Shown here: piece by piece, positions 36,429 to 45,313 of the stretch | Layout of the letters: every line of letters begins with the position of its first letter | Position numbering within the stretch: the first letter of the stretch is position 1 | Source: Phaeobacter italicus | Lineage (GTDB): Bacteria; Pseudomonadota; Alphaproteobacteria; Rhodobacterales; Rhodobacteraceae | Length of the DNA: 64,000 nucleotides | Direction: 5' to 3' | Assembly: GCF_001258055.1 (NCBI RefSeq) | Contig: NZ_CVRM01000034.1 | Span: 62,001 to 126,000, forward strand | Translations under genes and position numbers: made by a program | Notes under the pieces: model-generated | Databases searched by the model: none | Told to the model about the DNA's origin: nothing | The model's input: only the letters and a program-made list of their open reading frames with translations

Positions 36429-38570
36429 TTAATCCGCTTTCTCTTCTTTCTTTTCGGCTTTGATTTCTTCGCCGGTTTCCTGATCCACAACCTTCATGGA
36501 CAGGCGAACCTTGCCGCGATCGTCAAAGCCCAGCAGCTTGACCTTAACTTCCTGGCCTTCTTTCAGAACATCCGAAGGATGGTTCAGGCGGCGGTTTTCG
36601 ATCTGGGAAACGTGTACCAGACCATCGCGCTTGCCAAAGAAGTTCACGAACGCACCAAAATCGACGATTTTCACGACCTTGCCGGTGTAAACTGCGCCTT
36701 CTTCCGGCTCAGCCACGATCGAGTGGATCATGTCGTAGGCCTTCTGGATCGCAGTGCCGTCAGCGGATGCAATCTTGATCACGCCGTCGTCGTTGATGTC
36801 GACTTTCGCGCCAGAGGTTTCCACGATTTCGCGGATGACCTTGCCGCCGGAGCCGATTACTTCACGGATCTTGTCGGTCGGGATCTGCATGGTTTCGATG
36901 CGCGGCGCGTGTACGGAGAACGCATTGGTTTCCGACAGGGCCTTGGACATCTCGCCCAGGATGTGCATCCGGCCGTCCTTGGCCTGGGCCAGGGCTTTTT
37001 CCATGATCTCAGGGGTAATGCCTGCGACCTTGATGTCCATCTGCAGCGAGGTGATACCGTTTTCGGTGCCTGCCACTTTAAAGTCCATGTCGCCCAGGTG
37101 GTCTTCGTCACCAAGAATGTCGGACAGGATCGCGTAGGAACCGTCGTCTTCCAGGATCAGACCCATGGCGACACCGGCAACAGGTGCCTTCAGCGGAACG
37201 CCTGCGTCCATCATGGACAGCGAGCCACCGCAAACCGACGCCATCGAGGAGGAGCCGTTCGATTCGGTGATCTCGGACACCACGCGGATGGTGTAGGGGA
37301 AATCGGTCGGTGCGGGCAGAACAGCCTGCAGTGCACGCCATGCCAGTTTACCATGGCCGATTTCACGGCGGCCGGGCGAACCAACGCGACCAACTTCACC
37401 AACCGAATAGGGAGGGAAGTTATAGTGCAGCAGGAAGTTGGATTTGAAGTTGCCGTGCAGCGCGTCGATGAACTGTTCGTCATCGCCGGTGCCAAGGGTC
37501 GTCACGGCCAGCGCCTGTGTTTCACCGCGGGTGAACAGGGCGGAACCGTGGGTACGGGGCAGCATGCCGGTTTCAGAAACGATCTGGCGCACCGTGGTGG
37601 TGTCACGGCCATCAATGCGCTTACCGCCTTTGACGACGTCACCGCGCAGGATGCCGGCTTCCAGCTTCTTCATCGCGGAACCGAGGTTCGCGTCTTCCAG
37701 CTGCTCTTCGCTCAGAGCTGCCTTGATGGTTTCACGAGCAGCTGCAACAGCGGCGGTGCGCTCTTGCTTGTCGGTGATCGCAAATGCTGCACGCATTTCG
37801 GTTTCACCAGCGGCTTTCACCGCTTCGTACAGCTCGGAGTAGTCCGGTGCCTGGAAATCAAAAGGCTCTTTTGCGGCTTCTTCGGCCAGCGAGATGATCA
37901 GGTCGATCACCGGCTGGATCTGCTCGTGTGCAAAGTTCACCGCACCCAGCATCTCTGCTTCGGTCAGCTCGTAAGCTTCCGATTCCACCATCATCACGGC
38001 GTTCTTGGTGCCGGCAACAACCAGATCCAGACGCTGTTCAGGGTTCAGACGCAGATCCTGCATGTCGTCGACGGTCGGGTTCAGGACGTATTCGCCATCG
38101 GTGAAACCAACACGTGCGCCAGCGATCGGGCCCATGAACGGCGCGCCAGAAATGGTCAGCGCAGCGGAGGCAGCGATCATTGCAACGATGTCCGGGTCAT
38201 TGACCAGGTCGTGGCTCAGCACGGTGCACATCACCAGAACTTCGTTTTTGAAGCCGGGAACGAACAGCGGGCGGATCGGACGGTCGATCAGGCGCGCGGT
38301 CAGGGTTTCTTTTTCGGTCGGGCGGGCTTCACGTTTGAAGAAGCCGCCGGGAACCTTGCCCGCAGCGTAGTATTTCTCTTGGTAGTGCACGGTCAGCGGG
38401 AAGAAGTCCTGACCAGGCTTTTGTTCCTTGGCAAACGTCACGTTTGCCATAACCGAGGTCTCGCCCAGGGTGGCAATCACTGTGCCATCAGCCTGACGGG
38501 CGACCTTGCCGGTCTCCAGTGTGAGCGTCTCTTCGCCCCACTGCATCGATTTCTTAGTTACGTTGAACAT
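36429..38570 (-). CDS. pnp: Polyribonucleotide nucleotidyltransferase
   Basis: 713 residues. Two RNase PH domains (about 10-145 and 310-545), then a KH domain ([20 protein letters not shown]) and an S1 domain ([20 protein letters not shown]). [20 protein letters not shown] in the second PH domain carries the phosphate/metal-site residues. It degrades RNA 3' to 5' using phosphate and is a degradosome partner of RNase E. ATG 38570 with AGGA 8 bases upstream gives the standard [12 protein letters not shown] start. The leader carries a terminator-like hairpin. Confidence 0.97.
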   Translation of the reverse strand: MFNVTKKSMQWGEETLTLETGKVARQADGTVIATLGETSVMANVTFAKEQKPGQDFFPLTVHYQEKYYAAGKVPGGFFKREARPTEKETLTARLIDRPIRPLFVPGFKNEVLVMCTVLSHDLVNDPDIVAMIAASAALTISGAPFMGPIAGARVGFTDGEYVLNPTVDDMQDLRLNPEQRLDLVVAGTKNAVMMVESEAYELTEAEMLGAVNFAHEQIQPVIDLIISLAEEAAKEPFDFQAPDYSELYEAVKAAGETEMRAAFAITDKQERTAAVAAARETIKAALSEEQLEDANLGSAMKKLEAGILRGDVVKGGKRIDGRDTTTVRQIVSETGMLPRTHGSALFTRGETQALAVTTLGTGDDEQFIDALHGNFKSNFLLHYNFPPYSVGEVGRVGSPGRREIGHGKLAWRALQAVLPAPTDFPYTIRVVSEITESNGSSSMASVCGGSLSMMDAGVPLKAPVAGVAMGLILEDDGSYAILSDILGDEDHLGDMDFKVAGTENGITSLQMDIKVAGITPEIMEKALAQAKDGRMHILGEMSKALSETNAFSVHAPRIETMQIPTDKIREVIGSGGKVIREIVETSGAKVDINDDGVIKIASADGTAIQKAYDMIHSIVAEPEEGAVYTGKVVKIVDFGAFVNFFGKRDGLVHVSQIENRRLNHPSDVLKEGQEVKVKLLGFDDRGKVRLSMKVVDQETGEEIKAEKKEEKAD

Positions 38571-38582
38571 CTGTCGTATCCT

Positions 38583-38615
38583 AAAAGGGAGCGCTCCCGG
38601 CCCTCCGGGTCTCCC
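38583..38615 (-). promoter_or_regulatory. Terminator-like hairpin in the pnp leader
   Basis: On the minus strand the leader reads GGGAG-A-CCCGG-AGGG-CCGGG-AGCG-CTCCC-TTTT: two 5-bp stems around an AGGG loop followed by four Ts, 12 bases before the ATG and just ahead of the AGGA ribosome site. It could be an attenuator or an RNase III-type processing site. Confidence 0.5.
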
Positions 38616-38838
38616 GTTTGCGTGGCGGCCCCATTGCCGCCGGCCCAATCTATCTTTCTTCGCGTGCCAGGGCCTCGGCACATCGTCTCAGATGGGGGGC
38701 GCATACAGGATTTTTCCACAGATTGAAAGGAAAAGCGCCGGCGCGGGTTCAGCGCGTGTGCCGTTGATGGGGCGATTTCCTGACAACTTTGTGAACTGCG
38801 AAGCCGTTAACGGGATCATCAATAAATTTAGCCAAATT

Positions 38839-38869
38839 GCTGATCAAAAGGGCGCATGCCCTCATCAGC
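38839..38869 (+). promoter_or_regulatory. Hairpin just upstream of the methyltransferase ribosome site
   Basis: GCTGAT / ATCAGC and an inner GGGC / GCCC around a GCAT loop end 15 bases before the ATG, next to the AAGGT ribosome site. Confidence 0.45.
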
Positions 38870-38884
38870 AGCAGAAGGTGCTAA

Positions 38885-40480
38885 ATGAACGACTGGACTT
38901 CCGGCTATGTAGCCGAAATTGGCTATACCTACGATTTCTTCCATGCGATGACGCCAACCCGCATGGGGCTTGCGGCCCTGTCAAAGGGGGTCCAGCATCC
39001 GTTTGGTCGCGAAACATTCAGCTATTGCGAGCTGGGCTGTGGTCAGGGGTTCACGGCCAATGTGATTGCAGCAGCAAATCCGCACATTGACGTACATGCG
39101 ATGGACTTCAATCCAGCACATATTGCGGAGGCGCGGGCGCTGGCCGAACAGGGCGGCGTTCAAAATGTCCACTTCTATGAGCGCTCGTTTGCGGATTTTG
39201 CAGGCTCTCCCGGTCTGCCGAGCGAGTTTGACGTGATCGCGCTGCATGGTATCTTGAGCTGGGTCTCACGGGACAATCAAAAGTTGGTCTATGATTTCAT
39301 CGCCAAACATCTGAAACCGGGCGGTGTGGTCTACGCGAGTTTCAATACTCAACCAGGGTGGGCGGCGGCGATGCCAATCCGTCGGATCCTCACCGACCAT
39401 GCCGAGCGCGGGACCGGCCCGCTTGAAAAACGGATTGATGATGCCATTGCCTTTGCCGAAACCCTACGCAAATCCGGCGCTGATTTTTTCGCTTATAACC
39501 CAGATCAGGTAACCCGATTGACCAAGATGCGGGCAATGCCTCGCAACTACCTTGCACATGAGTTCTTCAACAAAGACTGGACGCCGTTTCATTTCGCCGA
39601 TGTCGCAGCAGACATGGGACAGGCCAAGCTTGACTACTTGGGTGCGGCCAACCTGCTTGATCAGATGGATGAGCTGTGCATGAGCAAGGCGCAACTTGAG
39701 ATCCTTGATAACGAATGTGATCAGGTCCGACGTGAATCCCTGCGTGATGTCATGCTCAACGAACAATTTCGGGCAGATTTGTTTGTGAAAGGCGGGGTTC
39801 CGTTTACCGAACGGGGGGCTGTTGGTGCGTGGTTTGCTACGCCATTTGCGCTGGCGCGTCGCTATTCTACGGGCCCGGTCAAGATGTCTTGGCGCGGGCT
39901 GGAGGTCGACATGGCAGGGCTCGACTATGATCCGGTCCTGCAGAAACTCTCTGAGGGTCCGGCGACCGTACGCGATTTGCTGGCGCAAGGGCTCTTTGGC
40001 GCGATGCAGTGGGCTGATATCACCCGGATGATGAAATATCTTGTCGGGGCGGGCTTTATCGTTCCTTGCCTGCCGTTGGATGGCATTGCAGAGCGGTCTG
40101 AAGGGTGCCGTCAGTTCAATCTGGCGGTTTGCAAACAGTCCGAGGAAACCCAGAAGCTGTCGTTCCTTGCATCACCGGTCACCGGTGGCGGCGTGGCGGT
40201 TGACCGGATGGAGCAGCTGTTCCTCCTTGCGCGCAGTGAGGGGCATGAGACCCCGGAAAGCTGGGCGCTGTTTGCCTGGCAGATCCTTGCACCCCAAGGG
40301 CAGCGGTTGGAACAGGACGGAAAAGTTCTTGAAACGGCGGAGGAGAACATCGCCGTCTTGCAGGTCCGGGCACAATCATTTGCAGCCCGCCGGGTGCGTA
40401 TTCTGGAGCAATTGGGGATTTCGCTGCTTCCGATCGCGACGGCGCAGGAGGCCTCTGTTGCATCGAGTGCAGCAGCCTAG
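38885..40480 (+). CDS. SAM-dependent methyltransferase with methyltransferase regulatory domain
   Basis: 531 residues. Residues about 30-190 are a class I methyltransferase: YCELGCGQGFTANVIAA is the SAM-binding loop, VHAMDFNPAHI the second motif and HLKPGGVVYASFN the post-catalytic strand. Residues about 215-300 match the PF10119 regulatory domain (YLAHEFFNKDWTPFHFADVA). The C-terminal 200 residues include a helical region ending at residue 531. The substrate is unknown. It stands on the plus strand between the minus-strand rpsO and pnp genes, which are usually adjacent. Confidence 0.85.
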   Translation: MNDWTSGYVAEIGYTYDFFHAMTPTRMGLAALSKGVQHPFGRETFSYCELGCGQGFTANVIAAANPHIDVHAMDFNPAHIAEARALAEQGGVQNVHFYERSFADFAGSPGLPSEFDVIALHGILSWVSRDNQKLVYDFIAKHLKPGGVVYASFNTQPGWAAAMPIRRILTDHAERGTGPLEKRIDDAIAFAETLRKSGADFFAYNPDQVTRLTKMRAMPRNYLAHEFFNKDWTPFHFADVAADMGQAKLDYLGAANLLDQMDELCMSKAQLEILDNECDQVRRESLRDVMLNEQFRADLFVKGGVPFTERGAVGAWFATPFALARRYSTGPVKMSWRGLEVDMAGLDYDPVLQKLSEGPATVRDLLAQGLFGAMQWADITRMMKYLVGAGFIVPCLPLDGIAERSEGCRQFNLAVCKQSEETQKLSFLASPVTGGGVAVDRMEQLFLLARSEGHETPESWALFAWQILAPQGQRLEQDGKVLETAEENIAVLQVRAQSFAARRVRILEQLGISLLPIATAQEASVASSAAA

Positions 40481-40499
40481 GCAGGGCAACCAGACCCCC

Positions 40500-40534
40500 A
40501 AAAAAGAAACGCCCGCTTCCATGGAAGCGGGCGT
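40500..40534 (-). terminator. Intrinsic terminator of rpsO
   Basis: A 26-base perfect palindrome (ACGCCCGCTTCC / GGAAGCGGGCGT around AT) with a TTTCTTTTTT tail on the minus strand. It lies 20 bases after the methyltransferase stop as well. Confidence 0.88.
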
Positions 40535-40560
40535 TGTCTTTGACCGGTAAACCGACGCGA

Positions 40561-40830
40561 TTAGCGGCGGATACCCAGGCGCTTGATCAGGTCCTGGTAG
40601 CGGGCCACGTCTTTGGCTTTGGTGTAGTCCAGCAGCTTACGACGCTGAGCAACCATCTTCAGCAGACCGCGACGACCGTGGTTGTCTTTTTTGTGGGTCT
40701 TGAAGTGCTCGGTCAGGGTGTTGATGCGCGAGGTCAGGATTGCAACCTGGACTTCCGGGGAACCGGTGTCGCCTTCTTTGGTTGCGAATTCTTTCATCAG
40801 GCGTGCTTTTTCTTCAGCAGTGATCGACAT
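40561..40830 (-). CDS. rpsO: 30S ribosomal protein S15
   Basis: 89 residues, the standard S15 length. [54 protein letters not shown] and [10 protein letters not shown] cover all four helices and the rRNA-binding His-Asp-Ser-type loop. AAAGGAGA precedes ATG 40830. S15 nucleates the central domain of 16S rRNA. Its terminator and the opposite-strand gene beyond it separate it from pnp. Confidence 0.97.
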   Translation of the reverse strand: MSITAEEKARLMKEFATKEGDTGSPEVQVAILTSRINTLTEHFKTHKKDNHGRRGLLKMVAQRRKLLDYTKAKDVARYQDLIKRLGIRR

Positions 40831-41041
40831 CGGGGTCTCCTTTAAAGGTTTGTGTGAATGGCACAGGCCGGGATGTCGTCCAGCACAGGCCCATGGAGGT
40901 GTCCTCAGCTGCGCCGCGCTTGTATGAAAGGGCGGACCAGCTTTGGAACAAGACGCGCATATATGCAGATTCTGAAAGAAACGCAAAGAGAATCGCGTAG
41001 GCGATCCGTGCCGCAGGTGCCGCCTACGTCTGGCTGCGGTT

Positions 41042-42079
41042 TCAGCTGGGGTTTGCAGGCGCATCCCCAGCCAGGCCCAGGTTTGCCGCCTGATCCTGAT
41101 CCAGAAGGATTATGTCAGATGCCTGGAGGGTGTCGGGGCCGATAACAACCACCGCTTCCTGCCCATCAATCGAGATGACGTGGCTGTTTGTGCTGCCCTC
41201 TTGCAGCTTCACTTCCACCCTTGGTGTTGTGTTGCCGTCATGATCCCAATGGAGAGCCAGTTGGTCCTCGCCGGGTTCAAAATCAACCAGCTCCAGCTGA
41301 GTGGTGGTCTCATCAGGGTGATCCGGATCCGTCACCTGCGGTTCGATGGTTGTTTGGGCAAATACGATATGATCGGCGCCTTGGCCTCCTGTGACCACAT
41401 CGTTTGCTCCAGCGATGATCGTGTCATTGCCCTCGCCGCCGTTTAGATAGTCCTTTTGGGCACGGTCGTCGCTGCCGTTCAGTAGATCGTCGCCGCCTCC
41501 ACCAAACAGGCTATCCTGATCGGCGCCCCCACTGATATTGTCGCCCCCGTCATTGCCGTGTAGCGCATCTGCACCGCTGCCACCTGTCAACGTGTCCTGC
41601 CCAACACCACCGTGGGCCACGTCGTCGCCTTCGCCACCTGAAAGGTGGTCATTGCCGAAATGGCCGTAAAGCGTGTCAACGCCATTGCCCCCATTGATCA
41701 GGTCATTGCCATCCCCACCGTGCAGCAGGTCGGAATTGTTGCCCCCGGAAAGGGTGTCATCCCCTGTGCCGCCAAACAGTCTGTCATCGCCGTCGTCGCC
41801 CGCCAGATCATCATTGCCGCCATATCCGTTTAGCTGGTCGTTGCCTCCTAGGCCCAGTAGGCGGTCGGGCAGTTCTGTTCCGGATAGGTGATCGCTACCG
41901 TCGCCTCCAGTGATCAGGAATTCTTCCATCGGAATGGTTGGCTGCCCGGCTGGGGAATTGTCTGGCACGTCGCGGTCCTGGGTATCGTCATCAGTGTCGG
42001 ACGGGGTTGCGTCCGCCTCTTCAAACAGGAGAAAGCCCCCAATGGCTGCCATTCCCAGCAGTGCGGCCAGCATCAACAT
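41042..42079 (-). CDS. Membrane-anchored RTX-repeat (calcium-binding) protein
   Basis: 345 residues. Residues 1-19 form a single hydrophobic segment ([19 protein letters not shown]), followed by an Asp/Thr-rich spacer. Residues about 57-225 contain roughly 16 nonapeptide repeats of the GGxGxDxLx kind (for example [20 protein letters not shown]), which bind calcium as a parallel beta-roll. Residues 235-345 are a beta-rich tail ([29 protein letters not shown]) common after RTX arrays. The N-terminal hydrophobic helix is unusual, since type I secretion substrates normally lack one; here it suggests anchoring. Function unknown. Confidence 0.82.
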   Translation of the reverse strand: MLMLAALLGMAAIGGFLLFEEADATPSDTDDDTQDRDVPDNSPAGQPTIPMEEFLITGGDGSDHLSGTELPDRLLGLGGNDQLNGYGGNDDLAGDDGDDRLFGGTGDDTLSGGNNSDLLHGGDGNDLINGGNGVDTLYGHFGNDHLSGGEGDDVAHGGVGQDTLTGGSGADALHGNDGGDNISGGADQDSLFGGGGDDLLNGSDDRAQKDYLNGGEGNDTIIAGANDVVTGGQGADHIVFAQTTIEPQVTDPDHPDETTTQLELVDFEPGEDQLALHWDHDGNTTPRVEVKLQEGSTNSHVISIDGQEAVVVIGPDTLQASDIILLDQDQAANLGLAGDAPANPS

Positions 42080-42458
42080 CAGACGCCCCTTTGAGCAGAT
42101 GGATCACAGGCTGTCAGCCTTGCACACGTCTGGGTTGCAATCAAAACAAACAGAGAACATTGGTTAGCAGAGCGTTGCGACGTTGTGCTTTGCCTAGGGT
42201 CAGGATGCATTGATTTGGCATCACTGGCGCAGGAAGGGCAATTTAGCAGGGGTTTTGAGCGCGCAGGAACTGGCGGGGTCAATTTCAAGCGGTCAAAGCC
42301 GCTGCTTTGCAGCGCTCCCTGCGTCTGTAAGATTTACCTGATCTTGCTCATGAGCTGCGTTACATCACCTTGAAATACAACCAGTATTTCTGCGTCGATG
42401 TGCCTTGTCAGGAACAAGATCAGGTAAACCAGTGGTGCCAAATCAATGCATCCTGACC
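42080..42458. other. Intergenic region between the RTX and DUF1643 genes
   Basis: 379 bp, 261 of which are a MITE-like element (42198-42458). The remaining 118 bp next to the RTX start probably hold its promoter; I see no gene. Confidence 0.6.
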
Positions 42459-42462
42459 CTAG
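42194..42462. mobile_element. MITE-like element, IS5-type ends with CTAG target duplication
   Basis: Terminal inverted repeats of 30 bp (42198-42227 and 42429-42458) differ at one position. They are flanked by CTAG at 42194-42197 and 42459-42462, matching the YTAR target duplication of the IS5 group. The 261-bp element has no transposase frame. Inside, 42333-42346 and 42415-42428 are perfect 14-bp inverted copies, and 42300-42314 is a small hairpin (CGCTGC TTT GCAGCG). It should be mobilised in trans by a full-length relative. Confidence 0.8.
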
Positions 42463-42977
42463 CTGTGTGGATGATCCCAAAGCTCAGGCTGCTGCGCATA
42501 GCGGATGTAGAGCGGATGTTTGGGATGACCTGCCTTGCTCAGCCCCAGATGAAACAGGGGCTTTCCCACCCCCGCGAGGCGATTGGCGACCGCAGCGCCC
42601 TGATCGCGAAAGGCGCCGTGGGTCCCCCAAGCACAGATAACCTGATCTGCCCAAGCCGCACCATTGAGGATCGCATCGAGATTATCGGGTCCGATAGGAT
42701 CATCAGCTTGTTTCATGTCGCGGGGATCCGTCGCGCGAAAGGCAAAGATATTGGTGGCGCAGAACCCGCCAAACCCAAGCGCCCGAGCGCGCCGTTCACA
42801 GCGCTCGATCGTCGGGTCGTTCTGCACTTCGGTTGCGGTGGAGGGATTGAGCATCACAAACATCACCCAATCGCCCGCAGCATCCCAGATGCGGGTCAGG
42901 CTGTATCTGTAACGCTCACAGTCCGAATAGACTGCGGTCGATGGGGCATCGCCCTTGGTGTGGGTGCGTGTGATCAT
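42459..42977 (-). CDS. DUF1643 domain protein
   Basis: 172 residues. AVYSDCERYRYSLTRIWD, VMFVMLNPSTATEVQNDPTI and CATNIFAFRATDP are the DUF1643 blocks; AWGTHGAF and the terminal PLYIRYAQQPELW follow. The family occurs widely and its function is not known. ATG 42977 is preferred; an upstream TTG would add 12 residues. Its TAG stop (42461-42459) lies inside the CTAG target duplication of the adjacent MITE, so the element inserted exactly at the stop without altering the protein. Confidence 0.85.
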   Translation of the reverse strand: MITRTHTKGDAPSTAVYSDCERYRYSLTRIWDAAGDWVMFVMLNPSTATEVQNDPTIERCERRARALGFGGFCATNIFAFRATDPRDMKQADDPIGPDNLDAILNGAAWADQVICAWGTHGAFRDQGAAVANRLAGVGKPLFHLGLSKAGHPKHPLYIRYAQQPELWDHPHS

Positions 42978-43040
42978 GGCATCCGTGGTGCCGGTCTGGT
43001 ACCCGGCTGTCAACTCGGGGCCGGGCCAAACACGGGCATG

Positions 43041-43946
43041 TCAGCCGACAAATACCCGACTTGGGCGCAGTTGACCGGATTTGTACTGACCCACAGCGAC
43101 TGCTTTCCCCTCGTAAGAGGCCCAAGCCTCTTCGCCGTATTCCACATCCGAAGCCAATACCATGCCGGGGTTGCCGTTGCGCAGTTTGCTGGCCCCTTCC
43201 GGGGTACAGGTCAGTTCCGGCAGGTCGGCTAGCCCCTCTTCGAGCGGGCGCAGATAGGTGTCGAGCTCGGGGGATTTCGCAAGGTCGTCCAGCGTTTCAA
43301 GGCTGATCCCATCCTCCGCATCAAATGGACCAGACCAGATGCGGCGCAGGCATTTCACGTGAGCGTGGCACCCCAGCGCCTCGCCCAGATCGCGCGCGAT
43401 AGAGCGGACATAACCACCCTTGCCGCATGTCATTTCCAGCACGACGTGATCGGGGTCGGGGCGATCGACCAGAATCAGCTCTTCGACCCACAAGGGGCGT
43501 GCAGCGAGTTCGATCTCTTCCCCGTCGCGTGCAAGCTTGTAGGCGCGCTGGCCATCAACCTTGACCGCCGAAAATTTCGGTGGGACTTGCTGGATCTCTC
43601 CCAGAAACGGCAAAAGCGCGTCCTTGATGGCTTCATCACTGGGCCGGTCACTGCTTTCGGCGATGACTTCGCCTTCGGCGTCGTCGGTATTGGTCGCCTG
43701 ACCAAGGCGCACGGTAAAGGTATAGGCCTTTAGGGCGTCAGTGATGTAGGGCACGGTTTTTGTCGCCTCTCCAAGGGCAACAGCCAATACGCCAGTTGCC
43801 TCGGGATCAAGTGTGCCCGCATGGCCTGCTTTCTTAGCGTCAAAGGCCCAGCGTACCTTGTTTACGACAGCTGTGGACGTCAGCCCCGCAGGTTTGTCGA
43901 CTACCAGCCAGCCGGAAATATCGCGCCCTTTGCGTTTGCGTCCCAT
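43041..43946 (-). CDS. truB: tRNA pseudouridine(55) synthase
   Basis: 301 residues. [16 protein letters not shown] starts the TruB fold, catalytic Asp47 lies in [14 protein letters not shown], and the [21 protein letters not shown] and [15 protein letters not shown] blocks follow. The C-terminal 60 residues are the usual PUA-like tail. It forms pseudouridine 55 in the T-loop of tRNAs. It lies downstream of rbfA on the same strand, with one DUF2233 gene in between. Confidence 0.96.
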   Translation of the reverse strand: MGRKRKGRDISGWLVVDKPAGLTSTAVVNKVRWAFDAKKAGHAGTLDPEATGVLAVALGEATKTVPYITDALKAYTFTVRLGQATNTDDAEGEVIAESSDRPSDEAIKDALLPFLGEIQQVPPKFSAVKVDGQRAYKLARDGEEIELAARPLWVEELILVDRPDPDHVVLEMTCGKGGYVRSIARDLGEALGCHAHVKCLRRIWSGPFDAEDGISLETLDDLAKSPELDTYLRPLEEGLADLPELTCTPEGASKLRNGNPGMVLASDVEYGEEAWASYEGKAVAVGQYKSGQLRPSRVFVG

Positions 43947-44027
43947 GTCGTACCCCGATCGTGCGTCTATGAGTGAGAGGCGGGCGAGTTAGCCCAGCCT
44001 CGCTGGCCTGTCAATCAGCCAGCTACA

Positions 44028-44795
44028 TCAGTTGGTCGCGTCGTCGGCATCCGGGTTGTCCGTTGCAGGCTCCACTACTCCCACAATTGGCCCCATCATG
44101 AAGCCGGCATCGCTTCGGTTGATCTGGGGCGCGTGCAGACGTGAGATGTTGCCGTCAAAATAGAGCGCATTGGGCAGGTTCAGTTCATCCCGGAACAGAC
44201 GCCCGAATTGATGAAAGGTCACGGCATTGCGCGAAATGGCAAAAACCACCCGCTGGCCATCGGCGCTGGTGCCGACACCATTGCGAATGAAATACGACGT
44301 CGAATCGGGCAAGAACCGGGGATGCAGTTCCCCATCAATGACCAGCATCGGGCCCGATTGCGTTGCATAACGGCAATCAGGCTGTGTGGCCTCGAATGTC
44401 AGGGTTTCAATCACATCGGTCCGGGTGTCGCCGATGCAAAACACTCCGTTAGGCAGTAGGCCGAAATTTCCAGGACCTGGGTTTGTGACCAGCCGCATCT
44501 CTTCTGTGTCACCATCACGGTAAAGCCCAACCGGTGAGCGGTCGCGGTGATACATGCCCGCGTTGGTCGCAAAGCTCAGCACTTTGCCCCGGTTGTTGAG
44601 ATCGTCTTCGAGGGTAGAGAAATGCCCGTAGATCTGGCCATCCCCGTCTCGCAGAAACAGCTGCAGCTTGTCCTGGGCAGCGTCGACTTCGCAGATTGTG
44701 TAGCGGTTTCCGTCATAGGCGATGTCGCGGCAATCCACCGCTGCCACTGGTGCGGCCCATAGGGCCAGCACCACGGCCACCGCCCGTGCGATCAC
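44028..44795 (-). CDS. Phosphodiester glycosidase family (DUF2233) exported protein
   Basis: 255 residues with a signal peptide ([20 protein letters not shown]). The NAGP/DUF2233 core follows: [40 protein letters not shown] and [15 protein letters not shown]. The family includes the lysosomal N-acetylglucosamine phosphodiester glycosidase and plant or bacterial proteins of unknown substrate. Translation starts at a GTG that overlaps the rbfA TGA (GTGA), so it is coupled to rbfA. Its presence between rbfA and truB breaks the usual adjacency. Confidence 0.85.
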   Translation of the reverse strand: MIARAVAVVLALWAAPVAAVDCRDIAYDGNRYTICEVDAAQDKLQLFLRDGDGQIYGHFSTLEDDLNNRGKVLSFATNAGMYHRDRSPVGLYRDGDTEEMRLVTNPGPGNFGLLPNGVFCIGDTRTDVIETLTFEATQPDCRYATQSGPMLVIDGELHPRFLPDSTSYFIRNGVGTSADGQRVVFAISRNAVTFHQFGRLFRDELNLPNALYFDGNISRLHAPQINRSDAGFMMGPIVGVVEPATDNPDADDATN

Positions 44796-45187
44796 TGACC
44801 GGTGTCGCGGCGCACCGCGTCCTGGGACAGGATGCGGCGGGTGTCATCCATCCGGTCAAAGGTCTCGTCCAACTGGAAGCGCAGTTCGGGCGTGAACTTC
44901 AGCCCCAGCTTTTTTCCGATCATCCGGCGCAGCTCGCCCTTGTTGCGGGCCATCAGCTTCAGGATCTCGTCCTGTCCCTTGCCGCCAAGCGGCAGCACGT
45001 AGGCAGTCGCGATGCGCAGGTCAGAGGTCACGCGCACCTCGCCGACGGTGATCGACATGCGGTTCAGATCCGGGTCATGAATGTCGCCGCGGGTGAAAAT
45101 CTCTGACAGCGCACGACGAATCAATTCGCCGACGCGAAGCTGCCGTTGGGAGGGGCCTGCGCCCTCATTGAGTTTGTTCTTAGCCAT
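44792..45187 (-). CDS. rbfA: 30S ribosome-binding factor A
   Basis: 131 residues, a KH-like fold: [39 protein letters not shown] and [17 protein letters not shown]. It binds the immature 30S subunit and assists 16S 5'-end processing and cold adaptation. ATG 45187 gives the normal short N-terminus MAKNKL; upstream in-frame sequence is not conserved. No infB lies next to it; dapB is divergent instead. Confidence 0.95.
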   Translation of the reverse strand: MAKNKLNEGAGPSQRQLRVGELIRRALSEIFTRGDIHDPDLNRMSITVGEVRVTSDLRIATAYVLPLGGKGQDEILKLMARNKGELRRMIGKKLGLKFTPELRFQLDETFDRMDDTRRILSQDAVRRDTGQ

Positions 45188-45276
45188 ACCTTCGATGTAT
45201 GCCGAAAGCGGGGCTTTGCCAAGCGCAGCGCAAGCGGGTAGGAGAAATCCAGCACAGAGATCCGGGCAATGGTCCG

Positions 45277-45300
45277 GCAGAACCAAGCGCAGAACCAAGC
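45277..45300 (+). repeat. Tandem 12-bp duplication before dapB
   Basis: GCAGAACCAAGC occurs twice without a gap and abuts the AAGGAG ribosome site of dapB. Confidence 0.75.
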
Positions 45301-45313
45301 AAGGAGCGATCCG

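Larger units (their letters stand above)
38571..38884. other. Divergent intergenic region, pnp / methyltransferase
   Basis: 314 bp holding both leaders. The pnp side is GC-rich with a compound hairpin (38583-38615). The middle (about 38780-38835) is AT-richer and probably holds the promoters, though no clear -35/-10 pair stands out. The methyltransferase side has a hairpin (38839-38869). I see no gene in it. Confidence 0.5.

Noticed and set aside
36330-38726. 798-codon open frame on plus opposite pnp
   Set aside because: It is the complement of a highly conserved gene with codon bias that suppresses stops. The translated sequence has no recognisable motif.
40995-41029. Inverted GTAGGCG / CGCCTAC after the RTX gene as a terminator
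   Set aside because: The 7-bp stem encloses about 20 bases and lacks a clear T-run; too weak to list.
41400-41900. Dense short repeats that could suggest a CRISPR or tandem array
   Set aside because: The periodicity is 27 bases in frame and encodes the RTX nonapeptides; units vary and no spacers exist.
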